NCBI RefSeq assembly: GCF_018837975.1
Contig: NZ_JAGSOY010000013.1
Span: forward strand, 39,085 to 103,084
Direction: 5' to 3'
Origin: Zooshikella harenae
GTDB lineage: Bacteria > Pseudomonadota > Gammaproteobacteria > Pseudomonadales > Zooshikellaceae
DNA: 64,000 nucleotides
Position 1 is the first letter of the stretch, and the number at the start of each line of letters is the position of its first letter. Shown piece by piece: positions 45,257 to 54,755 of the stretch. The notes beneath the pieces are model-generated. The model was not told the DNA's origin. It saw only the letters and a list, made by a program, of their open reading frames with translations, and searched no databases. The position numbers and the translations under genes were made by a program.

Positions 45257-45797
45257 TGCAACACACTCTCAAATAGCATTCATTATTTACTGCTAATACA
45301 ACAAGAAGCAGAATGTTGCTTCATGACTGATGAAGCTGTAGGCACAGCAATTCATTTCGCTATACCCAAGCAACCTTGCTCAGCAACACTAAAATTAGCA
45401 ACTTGTTACCCCGGATAATACAACACCGCTTGGTGCCGTTAGCTAATTACCAGTGAAAACTGTTTTCTGTCACTAAAATACTAGCAAACTGTAACGTTAT
45501 CACTGGGTTACTCTATCATTTTTCTTAAAAACTTCGATCTTACCCTATTCACTTTAAGTTGACTCTCTTGGCGTGATAGAGCTATCAGAGGATTATATCG
45601 CTATCCGATTGATATGCTGTGATGTCTTATGACTAAGAACTGTGACTTGATTTAGCATTTTAGTACTTCAAGTTTCTAGACGTCAGAAATAGTACAAATG
45701 AAAAACACGAGATATACCCATAACGAAGGGTATAATGAGAAAAAATAAGACGATATGCTAACGGCCCCCTTATAAAGAAGGCCTTATGCAGACCCTT
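45257..45797. other. Intergenic region with one TATACCC palindrome
   Basis: About 540 bases with no supported gene. It contains the palindrome at 45713-45734 and a weak GGCC-bounded hairpin near 45760-45782 that may end the coiled-coil gene. Confidence 0.4.
45713..45734. repeat. Short palindromic intergenic repeat (TATACCC family)
   Basis: TATACCC-ATAACGAA-GGGTATA, the full consensus form. Its left 15 bases are identical to the starts of the two composite elements. Confidence 0.8.
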
Positions 45798-46679
45798 TTA
45801 ACGATTACGTAACTGTCGCACTTCATTTTTGAGTGCCAACAACTGACTATTAACCTGGCGGCGGAAAGCATCAATCGAGCGAATCGATTCATCTACACTT
45901 TTCAATTTGGCGGCTACATCAGACTGTAACTGCTTGCCAGAAACCTGCTTGTCGAGCTGAGCAAGTTGTTCTTGTAAAGCCGCTTGGGTTGCTAATTGCT
46001 CAGTACTGGCAACAGACACTTGGCTAGACAATGATTGCAACTGACGCTCCAGTTTGGAAAGCGTTTTTCGCAAAGCTTGTACCTGCTGAACACTCTTTTT
46101 AGCTTGTTGGGCATCTGCAGAAATTTGTTTATAGCGTTTTTCCAAGGTTTGCAAAGACTTGTTGGTTTGTTTTAGCTTATTTGATACAGGCTTGAGTTCT
46201 GCTAAGCTTTTTTCTTGCTGAGCCAGCTGCTCAGTCACTTTTGCAATAGCAGGCTTATTTAGCTTATTTGATAAGTCCCATAGCTTACGAATTTCTGAAT
46301 GAGCAAGCTTTAAATCAATTTGAATTTTATCAATGGCCTGCTGAATTTTGCTGCCAGACTCAGTGATAGATGCATCAGTCTCTGATACTTTACCTGTAAC
46401 ATCCTGCAACTGCTGAAGCGCTTTGTCATAAGCTTGCTTTGTGGTACTCAACTCAGCTTGCAATAGTGTCAGCTGCTGGTAACCCAAAAATCCACCACCT
46501 GATACAACCACGACTAATACTAGTAAGAGTAATACCCAAAAAGGATTGGTGCGTGTCTTAACCTCAGGTTGATTAACCTTACCTGGTGAGCGTCGATGAA
46601 TTGCACGGTCAGCAATATCGTCCCTAGCAATTGCCATACTTGGCAGATCGTCATCGATGTCTTCAAGGTGTCTACTCAT
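45798..46679 (-). CDS. Membrane-anchored coiled-coil protein
   Basis: 293 residues from the ATG at 46679; a TTG five codons upstream is the alternative. An acidic cytosolic N-terminus (HLEDIDDDLPSMAIARDDIADR) precedes a membrane helix at about 47-66. From residue 70 to the end the sequence is an almost unbroken coiled coil rich in Gln, Leu, Lys and Ser. It resembles envelope or division-associated single-pass proteins, but I cannot name a family. It is monocistronic. Confidence 0.8.
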   Translation of the reverse strand: MSRHLEDIDDDLPSMAIARDDIADRAIHRRSPGKVNQPEVKTRTNPFWVLLLLVLVVVVSGGGFLGYQQLTLLQAELSTTKQAYDKALQQLQDVTGKVSETDASITESGSKIQQAIDKIQIDLKLAHSEIRKLWDLSNKLNKPAIAKVTEQLAQQEKSLAELKPVSNKLKQTNKSLQTLEKRYKQISADAQQAKKSVQQVQALRKTLSKLERQLQSLSSQVSVASTEQLATQAALQEQLAQLDKQVSGKQLQSDVAAKLKSVDESIRSIDAFRRQVNSQLLALKNEVRQLRNR

Positions 46680-46880
46680 ACAGTTGATGCTCAATAGTTA
46701 CTCAATAAATACTGTACCGCTGATTGTAGTGTAATGCAGTACTTAACCCAAGTACTGGCGTTAGCTGTCTAAACCTTTGATAATGAATCCTTGGTAACGT
46801 GCCAAGATGAAAAGCAAAATTAATCATAAGCTTGCACTCGCTCCAAGCTGACACAACAAGATAATTTAGGAGATTTCACA

Positions 46881-48005
46881 GTGTTCCGAAAATCTCTGGA
46901 ACAATTGTCGCACAGCGACTTTAAGGAACTACTGAGTGGTAGAAAGTGTTTGTTGTATGGAGCAAATGGCTATACAGGAACTTTAGTGGCCCGTAAAGCG
47001 CATGCACTTGGATTAACACCCATTCTTGCCGGGCGACAAGAGCAGTTTATCGTGCCTTTAGCCACTGAACTTGGCTGCTCTTATCGTATTTTCAATATAT
47101 TAAAAGCTGAAGAAGCCTGTGAACAACTTAATGATGTTGATGTTTTAATCAACTGTGCAGGTCCATTTCCACAAGATACTACTGCAATAATCCAAAGCTG
47201 CCTGGCAAATACTGTACATTATTTAGATATCAATGGAGACTTAGCGACACTTGTCAATGTGCAACGCTTTCATACCAAAGCCCAGGAAACAGGTGTTGTC
47301 TTATGCCCTGGTGTTGGCTTTGATGTCATCCCCACCGACTGTATTGCTGCAACCTTAAAGCATGCGTTACCTGATGCAGTTTCCTTATCCTTAGGTTTTG
47401 AAGTACATGGAAAACTAAGCCCAGGCTCTGTTAAAACGCTTTACAATGTTGTCGCTAATGGCTGCCAGATAAGACAAAATGGCCTGCTTACCCCAGTACC
47501 ATTTGGCTATCATATGCGCCACTTTGATGAGAAACAAAGCGAAAAAATGGTAACAGCCATTCCATGGGGAGATTTAGCTTCAGCGTATTTCAGTACCCAA
47601 ATCCCTAACATTGAGTGTCTTTACCCTATCGACCCTGAGCATCTGCCTTGGTTGAAACGTTTACGCTGGTTTAGAGGGCTACTCAAGTTGCCTTGGCTTA
47701 AAAAACTTGCTTATTTGCTTATATCTTCACGTTTTCAAACACCTACCCCTATAGAACGCCAGCAAAGTGCCACTTATTTCTGGGGTGAGGTTAAGAACTC
47801 ATCCGGGCTGGTTAAGCGGGCATCGTTGAAAGCAGCTGATGGTTATGATTTAACTGTCGCAGGGGTATTACTCGCACTGCAGTTTCTATTGAATTATGCG
47901 GGTGATGGAGGGTATTTCACCCCCTCACAACTTATGGGACGAAACTGTGTAGAAAGTCTTCCCAATACTTCAAATATTCGTATTACTACTCATTCATTAT
48001 CTTGA
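46881..48005 (+). CDS. Saccharopine dehydrogenase-like NAD(P)-binding oxidoreductase
   Basis: 374 residues starting at GTG, preceded by TAGGAG. The Rossmann motif GANGYTG begins near residue 27 (CLLYGANGYTGTLVARKA), with INCAGPFPQDTTAIIQSC and HYLDINGD following. This is the trans-acting enoyl reductase / saccharopine dehydrogenase NADP-binding family, whose members act on varied substrates; the CPGVGFDVIPTDCIAATL block is typical of the subgroup. Cytosolic, substrate unknown. The gene is alone, followed by a hairpin and sodB. Confidence 0.85.
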   Translation: MFRKSLEQLSHSDFKELLSGRKCLLYGANGYTGTLVARKAHALGLTPILAGRQEQFIVPLATELGCSYRIFNILKAEEACEQLNDVDVLINCAGPFPQDTTAIIQSCLANTVHYLDINGDLATLVNVQRFHTKAQETGVVLCPGVGFDVIPTDCIAATLKHALPDAVSLSLGFEVHGKLSPGSVKTLYNVVANGCQIRQNGLLTPVPFGYHMRHFDEKQSEKMVTAIPWGDLASAYFSTQIPNIECLYPIDPEHLPWLKRLRWFRGLLKLPWLKKLAYLLISSRFQTPTPIERQQSATYFWGEVKNSSGLVKRASLKAADGYDLTVAGVLLALQFLLNYAGDGGYFTPSQLMGRNCVESLPNTSNIRITTHSLS

Positions 48006-48493
48006 AAAATTGCATGTTAAACCCCATACCAACAGACAGGGAAATACTTAATGATGCGTACAAATAACCACACACGAATCACGTAGATAGGCAATAGGCA
48101 AAATGCTAAGATTGCTGCATAAACTATAATGTACTGCTTAATGTGTATTTTTCAGACAATATAGGTTTTTTTAGCAATTATATTGAACTTAGCCTTTAGC
48201 GTTTTAACTAATACCCACAAACCAGGGGGTATTAGTAACAACACAAGTTTGCATAAAAACTGACTCCCTAAGTGAATGTTTTATGGGTAACATCATGTGA
48301 CCTTCTATACGACAATATACCCAAAGCAAAGGTGTACACGTATCTGAGTAAAGAGGAATATAAAAATACCTCTCTATAATAACTTTCTCAAAGGGAAAAC
48401 CTCATTGCCTAAACTACAGTTAACGTATTTTTGTTGCTGTTTTGGCAATCCGTAATTGATTAGCACCTAATGATGAGATAATTGGAGTAGCAT
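48006..48493. other. Intergenic region upstream of sodB with one hairpin
   Basis: About 490 bases. A perfect 10-bp inverted repeat ACTAATACCC / GGGTATTAGT lies at 48207-48236. No gene or Fur box is visible. Confidence 0.4.
48207..48236. repeat. Perfect 10-bp hairpin, ATACCC type
   Basis: ACTAATACCC-N10-GGGTATTAGT. It shares the ATACCC/GGGTAT core with the palindrome family but has a longer loop and different flanks; it could also end the upstream transcript. Confidence 0.6.
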
Positions 48494-49075
48494 ATGGCTA
48501 TCGAACTACCTGCTTTACCTTATGAGCGCAATGCACTTGAGCCTCACATTTCTGAGGAAACCCTCAACTACCATTATGGTAAACACCATAAAACTTATGT
48601 TGATAAATTAAACGGTTTATTGCCAGGCACAGCTCTAGAAGGTAAAGATCTGGAATACATTGTTAAGCATGCTGAAGGCGGTATGTTCAACAATGCAGCA
48701 CAAATTTGGAACCACACTTTCTACTGGCATTGCTTAAGCCCAAATGGTGGTGGTGAGCCAACAGGTGAGCTGGCTGATGCAATCAACAAAGCATTTGGTT
48801 CATTTGAAGAGTTCAAAGCACAGTGGAATGATCGCGCTGCTAATAACTTTGGTTCTTCCTGGACATGGCTGGTAAAAAATGAAGATGGTAGCGTAGAAAT
48901 TGTGAACACGAGTAATGCCGCTACCCCTTTGATAACTAGCCAAAAACCTCTGCTAACGGTTGATTTGTGGGAACATGCCTACTACATCGACTATCGTAAC
49001 TCTCGCCCTGACTACCTGAAAGCATTCTGGGCTTTGGTAAACTGGGAATTTGCGGCTAAGAATTACGCAGAATAA
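48494..49075 (+). CDS. sodB: Iron superoxide dismutase
   Basis: 193 residues, the usual FeSOD length. Metal ligands are at canonical positions: His27, His74, Asp157 and His161 (DLWEHAYYIDY). Gln70 in AAQIWNHTFYW marks the iron rather than the manganese type. There is no signal peptide, so it is cytosolic. It converts superoxide to hydrogen peroxide and oxygen. GGAG precedes the ATG. The gene is monocistronic with a long leader region; in relatives sodB is usually controlled by iron through Fur and a small RNA, which I cannot see here. Confidence 0.97.
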   Translation: MAIELPALPYERNALEPHISEETLNYHYGKHHKTYVDKLNGLLPGTALEGKDLEYIVKHAEGGMFNNAAQIWNHTFYWHCLSPNGGGEPTGELADAINKAFGSFEEFKAQWNDRAANNFGSSWTWLVKNEDGSVEIVNTSNAATPLITSQKPLLTVDLWEHAYYIDYRNSRPDYLKAFWALVNWEFAAKNYAE

Positions 49076-49249
49076 GCACACAGTATAAAAGTGCAGGTTA
49101 AGCCTTTACTTGGTATTTAACCAACCCTAAAAGCCAGTTACCTCCGTTCACCAGGTAGTAGCTGGCTTCAATTAAACAACTGTATACCCAAATTTTGTTT
49201 ACCGCGTTTCCTGCCTAAGCTACTGATTATGAAGCAGCTGCAAACACTT

Positions 49250-50917
49250 TCAACAATACTCATAGCTCCCACTAATAGGCAGCTGACGTCCAGCCCCAAA
49301 GGATCGACGCTGTACACGTATGATAGGTGGAGCCTGGCGGCGTTTGAACTCTGTACGGTCAACTAACTTTTTAACTTCAGCAATCACTTCAGTCGACACC
49401 CGCTGTAAGATGGCACTAGCCTGTTGACGCTCATGTTCTGAAATTAAATCGCCTTCAATGTATTGCTGTAAAATGGCATCTAAGACAGGATAGTCTGGTA
49501 ACGAGTCACTGTCTTTTTGATCTTCAGCTAACTCAGCAGAAGGTGCTTTATCAATAATTTCCTGCGGAATAACCGCTGCAGGGTGAAGCTCGTTATAATA
49601 GTTTGCTAACGCATAAACTTGTGTTTTATATAAATCACCCAAGACATTTAATCCACCACACATGTCACCATATAAGGTGGCATAACCAACACTAAGCTCA
49701 CTTTTATTACCTGTTGATAACACTAAATAGCCTGTCTGATTACTGTACTCCATTAACACACGACCACGAATTCTAGCCTGTATATTTTCAGCAGTAATCC
49801 CTCTTGCTGGCTCTTTAAAAACACCCGAAAAAGATTGCAAAGATGAGGCAAACTCATCATCAATAGAGTACGTATAAAGTTTAACACCTAAGTTATAACA
49901 AAGCGCTTCCGAGTCGTGTCGACTGCCCTCTGAAGAAAATCGCGATGGCATAGTGATAGCCGTTACTTTTTCTGCACCAATAGCTTGCTTCGCAAGCGCT
50001 AATGTCAAAGCACTATCGATGCCTCCTGAAGAACCAATTACAATGCCAGGAAAACCACACTTAGCCACATAATCTCTGATTCCCATAATAAGCTGCTGAT
50101 AATAAAGTGCGATATTATCCATAGCCAATAAAGTAACACTAGGTGATTTTTTAGCATCAGGACTAAGCACTGTTATTGTAGTAACATGCTCTTCAAATGC
50201 TGGTAGTTGCAGCACCCCTTGCCCTTTTTCATCACACACAAAACTGGCACCATCATAAACAATATCATCATTAGCCCCTGTTTGATTCACATAAATCAAG
50301 GGTGCCTGACAGTGTTTTGCAATATGTGTAAAGCGTAAAACCCGCTCTTCCTGTTTTCCTGTATTTGAAGGTGAACTATTAAGTGAAATCACCAAATCAG
50401 GTTTTTCCCGCGCAAGATCCTGCACAGGGTTATTATCATAATGAAAAGGCGCTTGATCATTCCAACCATCTTCACAAATCAAAAAACCCAACCGATGTCC
50501 ACGAAATAAGCAAACACCAGGTATTTTTCCAGGTTCAAAATGGCGCGCTTCAGAAAAAATATTATAGGTAGGTAATAGTTGCTTATGATAGATAAAACGA
50601 CAATTGCCTTTTTCAATTAACATCAATGCATTATGATAAGGCTTTCCAGTAAAGGCATTACGGTCCACAACCCCTATAATAATACCCGCTGAATATTGCT
50701 CAGACAGTTTTTTTATGCGTTCGATGTGCTCATCCTGATTAGCAATAAATTCAGGCTTATCCAATAAATCTAAGGGGTAATACCCTGTAATACAGAGTTC
50801 TGAGAAAATAATTAAGTCGGTTTGATTTCCCTGCTGCTGTATTACTTCACTAATTTTATTGCAGTTTCCTGCCAAATCCCCAATACGATAATTAAGCTGG
50901 GCTAAAGTTACTTTCAT
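49250..50917 (-). CDS. nadE: Glutamine-dependent NAD+ synthase
   Basis: 555 residues. Three ATGs lie in a row; the third (50917) has the best spacing from AAGGAG. The N-terminal nitrilase-type glutaminase domain has Glu in FSELCITGYYP, Lys in YHKQLLPTYNIFSE and Cys in FLICEDGW. The C-terminal NAD synthase domain has the PP-loop SSGGIDSALTLALA and the LSTGNKSELSVGYATLYGD block. It converts nicotinate adenine dinucleotide to NAD+ using glutamine nitrogen and ATP. It is the third gene of pncA-pncB-nadE, 13-18 bases after pncB. Confidence 0.95.
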   Translation of the reverse strand: MKVTLAQLNYRIGDLAGNCNKISEVIQQQGNQTDLIIFSELCITGYYPLDLLDKPEFIANQDEHIERIKKLSEQYSAGIIIGVVDRNAFTGKPYHNALMLIEKGNCRFIYHKQLLPTYNIFSEARHFEPGKIPGVCLFRGHRLGFLICEDGWNDQAPFHYDNNPVQDLAREKPDLVISLNSSPSNTGKQEERVLRFTHIAKHCQAPLIYVNQTGANDDIVYDGASFVCDEKGQGVLQLPAFEEHVTTITVLSPDAKKSPSVTLLAMDNIALYYQQLIMGIRDYVAKCGFPGIVIGSSGGIDSALTLALAKQAIGAEKVTAITMPSRFSSEGSRHDSEALCYNLGVKLYTYSIDDEFASSLQSFSGVFKEPARGITAENIQARIRGRVLMEYSNQTGYLVLSTGNKSELSVGYATLYGDMCGGLNVLGDLYKTQVYALANYYNELHPAAVIPQEIIDKAPSAELAEDQKDSDSLPDYPVLDAILQQYIEGDLISEHERQQASAILQRVSTEVIAEVKKLVDRTEFKRRQAPPIIRVQRRSFGAGRQLPISGSYEYC

Positions 50918-50929
50918 CATCATTCTCCT

Positions 50930-52111
50930 TTAGGCAGCTACCGCAAAAACCTGTTTTAAATAAGTCACAAATGCCTCATCATGACACATAACTTTTCCAG
51001 GACTATCAGATAGCTTAGCAACAGGCTGACCATTACACTCCACTAATTTTAATACCATATTTATCGCAGGTACGCCTAAATCATGGCTTAAATGAGTACC
51101 AACACCAAAACTGGTTTGTGTCCGTCCTTTGAAGTGTTTGTAAATATTGAGGGCTTGAGTAATATTCAAACCATCACTGAAAACCAACTGTTTACTTTTA
51201 GGATCAATATCAAGTGCTTTATAATGTGCTAAAGCCTGCTCTCCCCAAAGTATTGGATCACCAGAATCATGCCGTAAACCATCAAACACTTTTGCCAAAT
51301 AACGATCAAAATCTCGTAAAAAAGCCTGCATGCTAATTGTGTCTGTTAAAGCAATACCGAGTTCACCTCGATACTCTTTCACCCATGCTTCAAGCGCTGC
51401 TTTTTGACTATCCACAAGCCTGACATCTAACCCTTGATGTGCCTGAATCCACTCATGTGCCATCGTGCCAATAGGAACTATATCCATTTCTCTGGCAAGA
51501 TAAACATTACTTGTACCAACAAAAAGATCTGGCAACTCGTGCTTTAACACGTCAACAACTTCATAATGCCAATTCCGGCTAAATCGCCTACGCGTTCCGA
51601 AGTCAACTAATTTAAAACCAAAACGACCTGCTTCGGGTTGCGCTTGTTTAATTTGCTTTATTTTTTGATAAAGTCTCTGTCTACCTTCATCAATAGATAC
51701 TGTTGAGTAATACTTACGACTATATAACTCACTGATAATGGCCAACAGGTAAATCTCAAAATGCGTGACTTGCACCCAAGGACCAGCAACAGTAACCGCA
51801 AGCTGATCATCTTCTATACCCACATTGATATAGTGAGCCTGTAATTTAAAGGTCGCCAAAAAATCAACAAAATCAGATTTCAAATACGGCAACTGCTTTA
51901 AAAAGCGTATCTCATCCTGTTTAAATGTTAATCCTGCTAAAGCCATAACTTGTTCACGTAATTCAGGAAGTAACGCTTTTAAGTCAATAGGGCTACGACA
52001 TTTAAACTTAGCAACAACATCAGTATTCGGGTATTGATGCAACATAGCCTGTTGCATGGTGAATTTATATAAATCGGTATCTAATAATGAGGTAATAATT
52101 TGTTCTCTCAT
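50930..52111 (-). CDS. pncB: Nicotinate phosphoribosyltransferase
   Basis: 393 residues. Opens ITSLLDTDLYKFTMQQAML, the family N-terminus. FGTRRRFSRNWHYEVVDVL, GTSNVYLA and the MGTMAHEWIQAHQ region carry the phosphoribosyl-binding and catalytic residues; LRHDSGDP and VFSDGLN complete the site. It forms nicotinate mononucleotide from nicotinate and PRPP. It follows pncA by 12 bases and precedes nadE by about as many, so the operon runs from nicotinamide to NAD+. Confidence 0.95.
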   Translation of the reverse strand: MREQIITSLLDTDLYKFTMQQAMLHQYPNTDVVAKFKCRSPIDLKALLPELREQVMALAGLTFKQDEIRFLKQLPYLKSDFVDFLATFKLQAHYINVGIEDDQLAVTVAGPWVQVTHFEIYLLAIISELYSRKYYSTVSIDEGRQRLYQKIKQIKQAQPEAGRFGFKLVDFGTRRRFSRNWHYEVVDVLKHELPDLFVGTSNVYLAREMDIVPIGTMAHEWIQAHQGLDVRLVDSQKAALEAWVKEYRGELGIALTDTISMQAFLRDFDRYLAKVFDGLRHDSGDPILWGEQALAHYKALDIDPKSKQLVFSDGLNITQALNIYKHFKGRTQTSFGVGTHLSHDLGVPAINMVLKLVECNGQPVAKLSDSPGKVMCHDEAFVTYLKQVFAVAA

Positions 52112-52123
52112 GTTACCCCTCCT

Positions 52124-52768
52124 CTACAACTCAACCTTCAAATCACTACAATGGGTAATAAATATCACACCAGCGTTTTCCATTTCAGCTTTAGCACAAG
52201 CAACGGAGTCAACCGCAAGTCCTCGTGTCGCCGCTAAATTGACAATAACCTTGAAACCTGCGGATCTAAGTTGTAAAGCAGTCGTTTTGACACAATAATC
52301 CAATGCCAGTCCTCCCAGCACAATCCATTGAATTTGGCGAAAATGTAAGAACTCGATAACACCCGTACTGAGTTTATTTGATAAATCGTGAAAACATGCT
52401 CCATAAGGATGCATATCCAACTCAACCCCTTTCCAAACAAAATAATCATATGCTGCAGGCTCTGGTAACCCGGATAGCAGCGTAAACCCCTTTGTCCCAG
52501 GTACAGCATGTACAGGCCAGCGTATATCCACATGCTTGCCTTCAACTGGCTGTAATGGAGGGTGATGCTCATCTGCTACCCAAATGGCATGGGGGCTATG
52601 TGCATCTTTGGAGCCAAGGCGCCAACCCGCTAATTGTGCCTGAGCATTGAGTTCTTTCACAATAGTATGTCCACCAGGTATGGGTAACTCATCAGGACAT
52701 AATGGGGTAAATGTTTGTTGGGCATCTACATCAAAACTAGCGACAAACTGTTTTTTACCGAGGAACAT
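52124..52768 (-). CDS. pncA: Nicotinamidase
   Basis: 214 residues of the isochorismatase-like hydrolase fold. The catalytic Asp lies in SFDVDAQQTF near residue 14 and the nucleophile Cys in the VLGGLALDYCVKTTA block. The metal-site His/Asp cluster is in the WVADEHHP/VDIRWPVHAVPGT region. It deamidates nicotinamide to nicotinate, the first step of the salvage route completed by pncB and nadE. A very strong ribosome binding site (AAGGAGGGTGTC) precedes the ATG. It is the first gene of the operon, divergent from the NrtR-like regulator. Confidence 0.92.
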   Translation of the reverse strand: MFLGKKQFVASFDVDAQQTFTPLCPDELPIPGGHTIVKELNAQAQLAGWRLGSKDAHSPHAIWVADEHHPPLQPVEGKHVDIRWPVHAVPGTKGFTLLSGLPEPAAYDYFVWKGVELDMHPYGACFHDLSNKLSTGVIEFLHFRQIQWIVLGGLALDYCVKTTALQLRSAGFKVIVNLAATRGLAVDSVACAKAEMENAGVIFITHCSDLKVEL

Positions 52769-53070
52769 GACACCCTCCTTAATGAACTAAATTCACTTAC
52801 ATGTCAAGCTTATCTCATAACTTTCGACTTTGTTTAAAGTGCTTACATAGCGTAAACTGGCCTCCGGCTGATAAGCCTTGTGTTAAATCCCATTTATCTA
52901 CTCAAAAACGATGTGACAACCGAAGAAACCAGGTTTTAATGTAAGTATCATCCGAATAATCAATTAAAAATATTTGCAGATCAACAGCATAAGCTATATA
53001 TACATGAAACATGGCTTAACACGATTAATATCCATTGTACGGTGCTGATAACAGGCGGAGGCGAAGTTAG
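52769..53070. other. Divergent promoter region of pncA operon and nrtR
   Basis: About 300 bases. An imperfect palindrome GTTTA-N16-TAAAC lies at about 52833-52858 and might be an NrtR operator. On the pncA strand a TTGACA-like hexamer occurs near 52801. No gene is seen. Confidence 0.35.
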
Positions 53071-53811
53071 ATGCCCATTGATCACACTATGATCAGTGAA
53101 GAAGAATACTTACAACAGTACAATATTAACCACTACACAACTCCACTCTGCAGTGTCGATGTGGTGATATTTCGACTTCACAATCAACAGTTACAGGTGC
53201 TTACCTGTGCACGTAAACAGCACCCTCATATAGGGCAACTTGGTCTACCTGGTGGTTTTATTGATATTGATCAAGACAGGGACTTAGATGCCACTGCTCA
53301 TAGAAAACTTCATGAAAAAACAGGCATGAAGGCCCCTTACCTAGAACAGGTTGGAACCGTTGGCAACCCTCAGCGAGACCCCCGAGGTTGGTCAGTAACG
53401 GTTATCTATTATGCCCTGTTACCAGGTACTGACATTCAACAGCAAACAGAAGATGTACGTTGGTGTAATATACTTGGAGACAGTGTCACAGAGCAGTTAG
53501 CATTTGACCACAACCACCTTATTTCCCAAGCATTAGAACGACTTCGTAACAAAATTCAATATACCTCTTTGCCTGTCTACTTATTACCCGAAGAGTTTAC
53601 CCTTGCCGATATACGCGACGTATTTGCTGCTATTCTGAAAAAAGCTCCTCCAATGCGATCTATTCGAAATCGCTTTTTACATGAAGACTTACTTGAAGAT
53701 ACAGGGAAAAAACGCTATGGAAGTAACCGTCCAGCAGCACTTTACCGTTTGAAAAAAACGGCAAAAGCCCACTTTTATAATCGGCTTTATCACACAACTC
53801 AGCAAGAATAA
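53071..53811 (+). CDS. nrtR: NrtR-type Nudix-like transcriptional regulator
   Basis: 246 residues. The N-terminal Nudix-like domain (about 20-155) reads LCSVDVVIFRL and GQLGLPGGFIDIDQDRDLD. The Nudix box is broken: REUXEE appears as RKLHEK, so hydrolysis is unlikely. The C-terminal part (about 165-240) is a winged helix ending LLEDTGKKRYGSNRPAALYRL, the NrtR signature. NrtR proteins bind ADP-ribose and repress NAD biosynthesis genes. The gene is divergent from pncA-pncB-nadE, which it very likely controls. A GGCGGAGG ribosome binding site precedes the ATG. Confidence 0.9.
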   Translation: MPIDHTMISEEEYLQQYNINHYTTPLCSVDVVIFRLHNQQLQVLTCARKQHPHIGQLGLPGGFIDIDQDRDLDATAHRKLHEKTGMKAPYLEQVGTVGNPQRDPRGWSVTVIYYALLPGTDIQQQTEDVRWCNILGDSVTEQLAFDHNHLISQALERLRNKIQYTSLPVYLLPEEFTLADIRDVFAAILKKAPPMRSIRNRFLHEDLLEDTGKKRYGSNRPAALYRLKKTAKAHFYNRLYHTTQQE

Positions 53812-54043
53812 GTAGTTATCCTAATATAGATACACTATTTTCTTGACAAAATGTCTATTACAGCGTGTTTTTTAGACATGTGGTCATCGCCGTCAATATA
53901 TCCGCTAGTTATGTTATTAACTTCATAGCTTTTAAGTCTCAGACTCAGTCATAATAATAAGGCTAATAATCCTAAATTGATGTTTAAGGAATGAGCAAAC
54001 TAGCGGCAGTAAAACTTAAATACTAAAAAATGTGAGGAAGGCT

Positions 54044-54454
54044 ATGCACACAAACACTACAAATTGCTGGCATAAACAGTTGTTACTTTTCTTCACTGTG
54101 TTTTTATTCGCAAATACTGGGATCGCAGACGTTCCACCTGAGCAACAAACGGAAATCAACCATCTTGTTGACTTTGTCCGAAACTCTGCTTGTCTCATGG
54201 AGCGAAATGGCGCAAAACATAACTCTACCGAAGCTGCATCTCATATTTTGAAGCGCTATGATTATTTTCGTGATGAAATCAATAACACCGAAGACTTCAT
54301 CCAAATGACAGCCTCTCGCAGCACTATTACTGGCAAAGATTACCAGGTACTTTGTCCCAATCATGCCCCCTTACGAGCTCAAGACTGGCTACTAGCAGAG
54401 TTAGATAAGTTTAGAGCAATACAAAGCAAAACGACTTCCGTCTCTCTTAATTGA
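54044..54454 (+). CDS. DUF5329 family exported protein
   Basis: 136 residues from the ATG at 54044, preceded by GAGGAAGG; a GTG four codons upstream is the alternative. A signal peptide covers about 1-28 (ending GIAD). The mature part shows the DUF5329 pattern: EINHLVDFVRNSACLMERNGAKH, EAASHILKRYDYF, EDFIQMTASRSTITGKDYQV and the closing DWLLAELDKFRA. Two cysteines may pair. It is probably periplasmic, function unknown, monocistronic. Confidence 0.85.
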   Translation: MHTNTTNCWHKQLLLFFTVFLFANTGIADVPPEQQTEINHLVDFVRNSACLMERNGAKHNSTEAASHILKRYDYFRDEINNTEDFIQMTASRSTITGKDYQVLCPNHAPLRAQDWLLAELDKFRAIQSKTTSVSLN

Positions 54455-54755
54455 TCTGTGATATCTAATGATAATGTGATTGCTCAGTTTAACTACCTAA
54501 TAAGAAGCAGTGTTTCTAATAAATGAACACCACAAAATAGAACCATGGTAATAAATTAAGCATTTATAAAATAGGAAAAGTGAGCAATCACATTATCATC
54601 ATCAGCTTTCCACAGAGCTCTGAACTTCCCTATCTTTTCCTCATTCCCCTTACTTAATCTAAAATTCACACTTACCTTTTGCTGTCTAATGCTCATAATT
54701 TTTTGCTAAGCTTACAAAAGCGCTTAATCACCTTAACTCAATAAATAGGAGCATT
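54455..54755. other. Intergenic region dominated by a long inverted repeat
   Basis: About 300 bases between two plus-strand genes; 132 bases of it are the inverted-repeat element at 54468-54599. The rest is AT-rich promoter sequence. Confidence 0.5.
54468..54599. repeat. Long inverted repeat (19-bp perfect arms)
   Basis: Arms ATGATAATGTGATTGCTCA (54468-54486) and its exact reverse complement (54581-54599) enclose a 94-base AT-rich loop. No clear target duplication or open frame. It may be a non-autonomous mobile element or a structured leader. Confidence 0.8.

Noticed and set aside
54455..54755. Thiamine pyrophosphate riboswitch before the thiamine-binding gene
   Set aside because: The conserved CTGAGA and ACCTGATC elements are absent.
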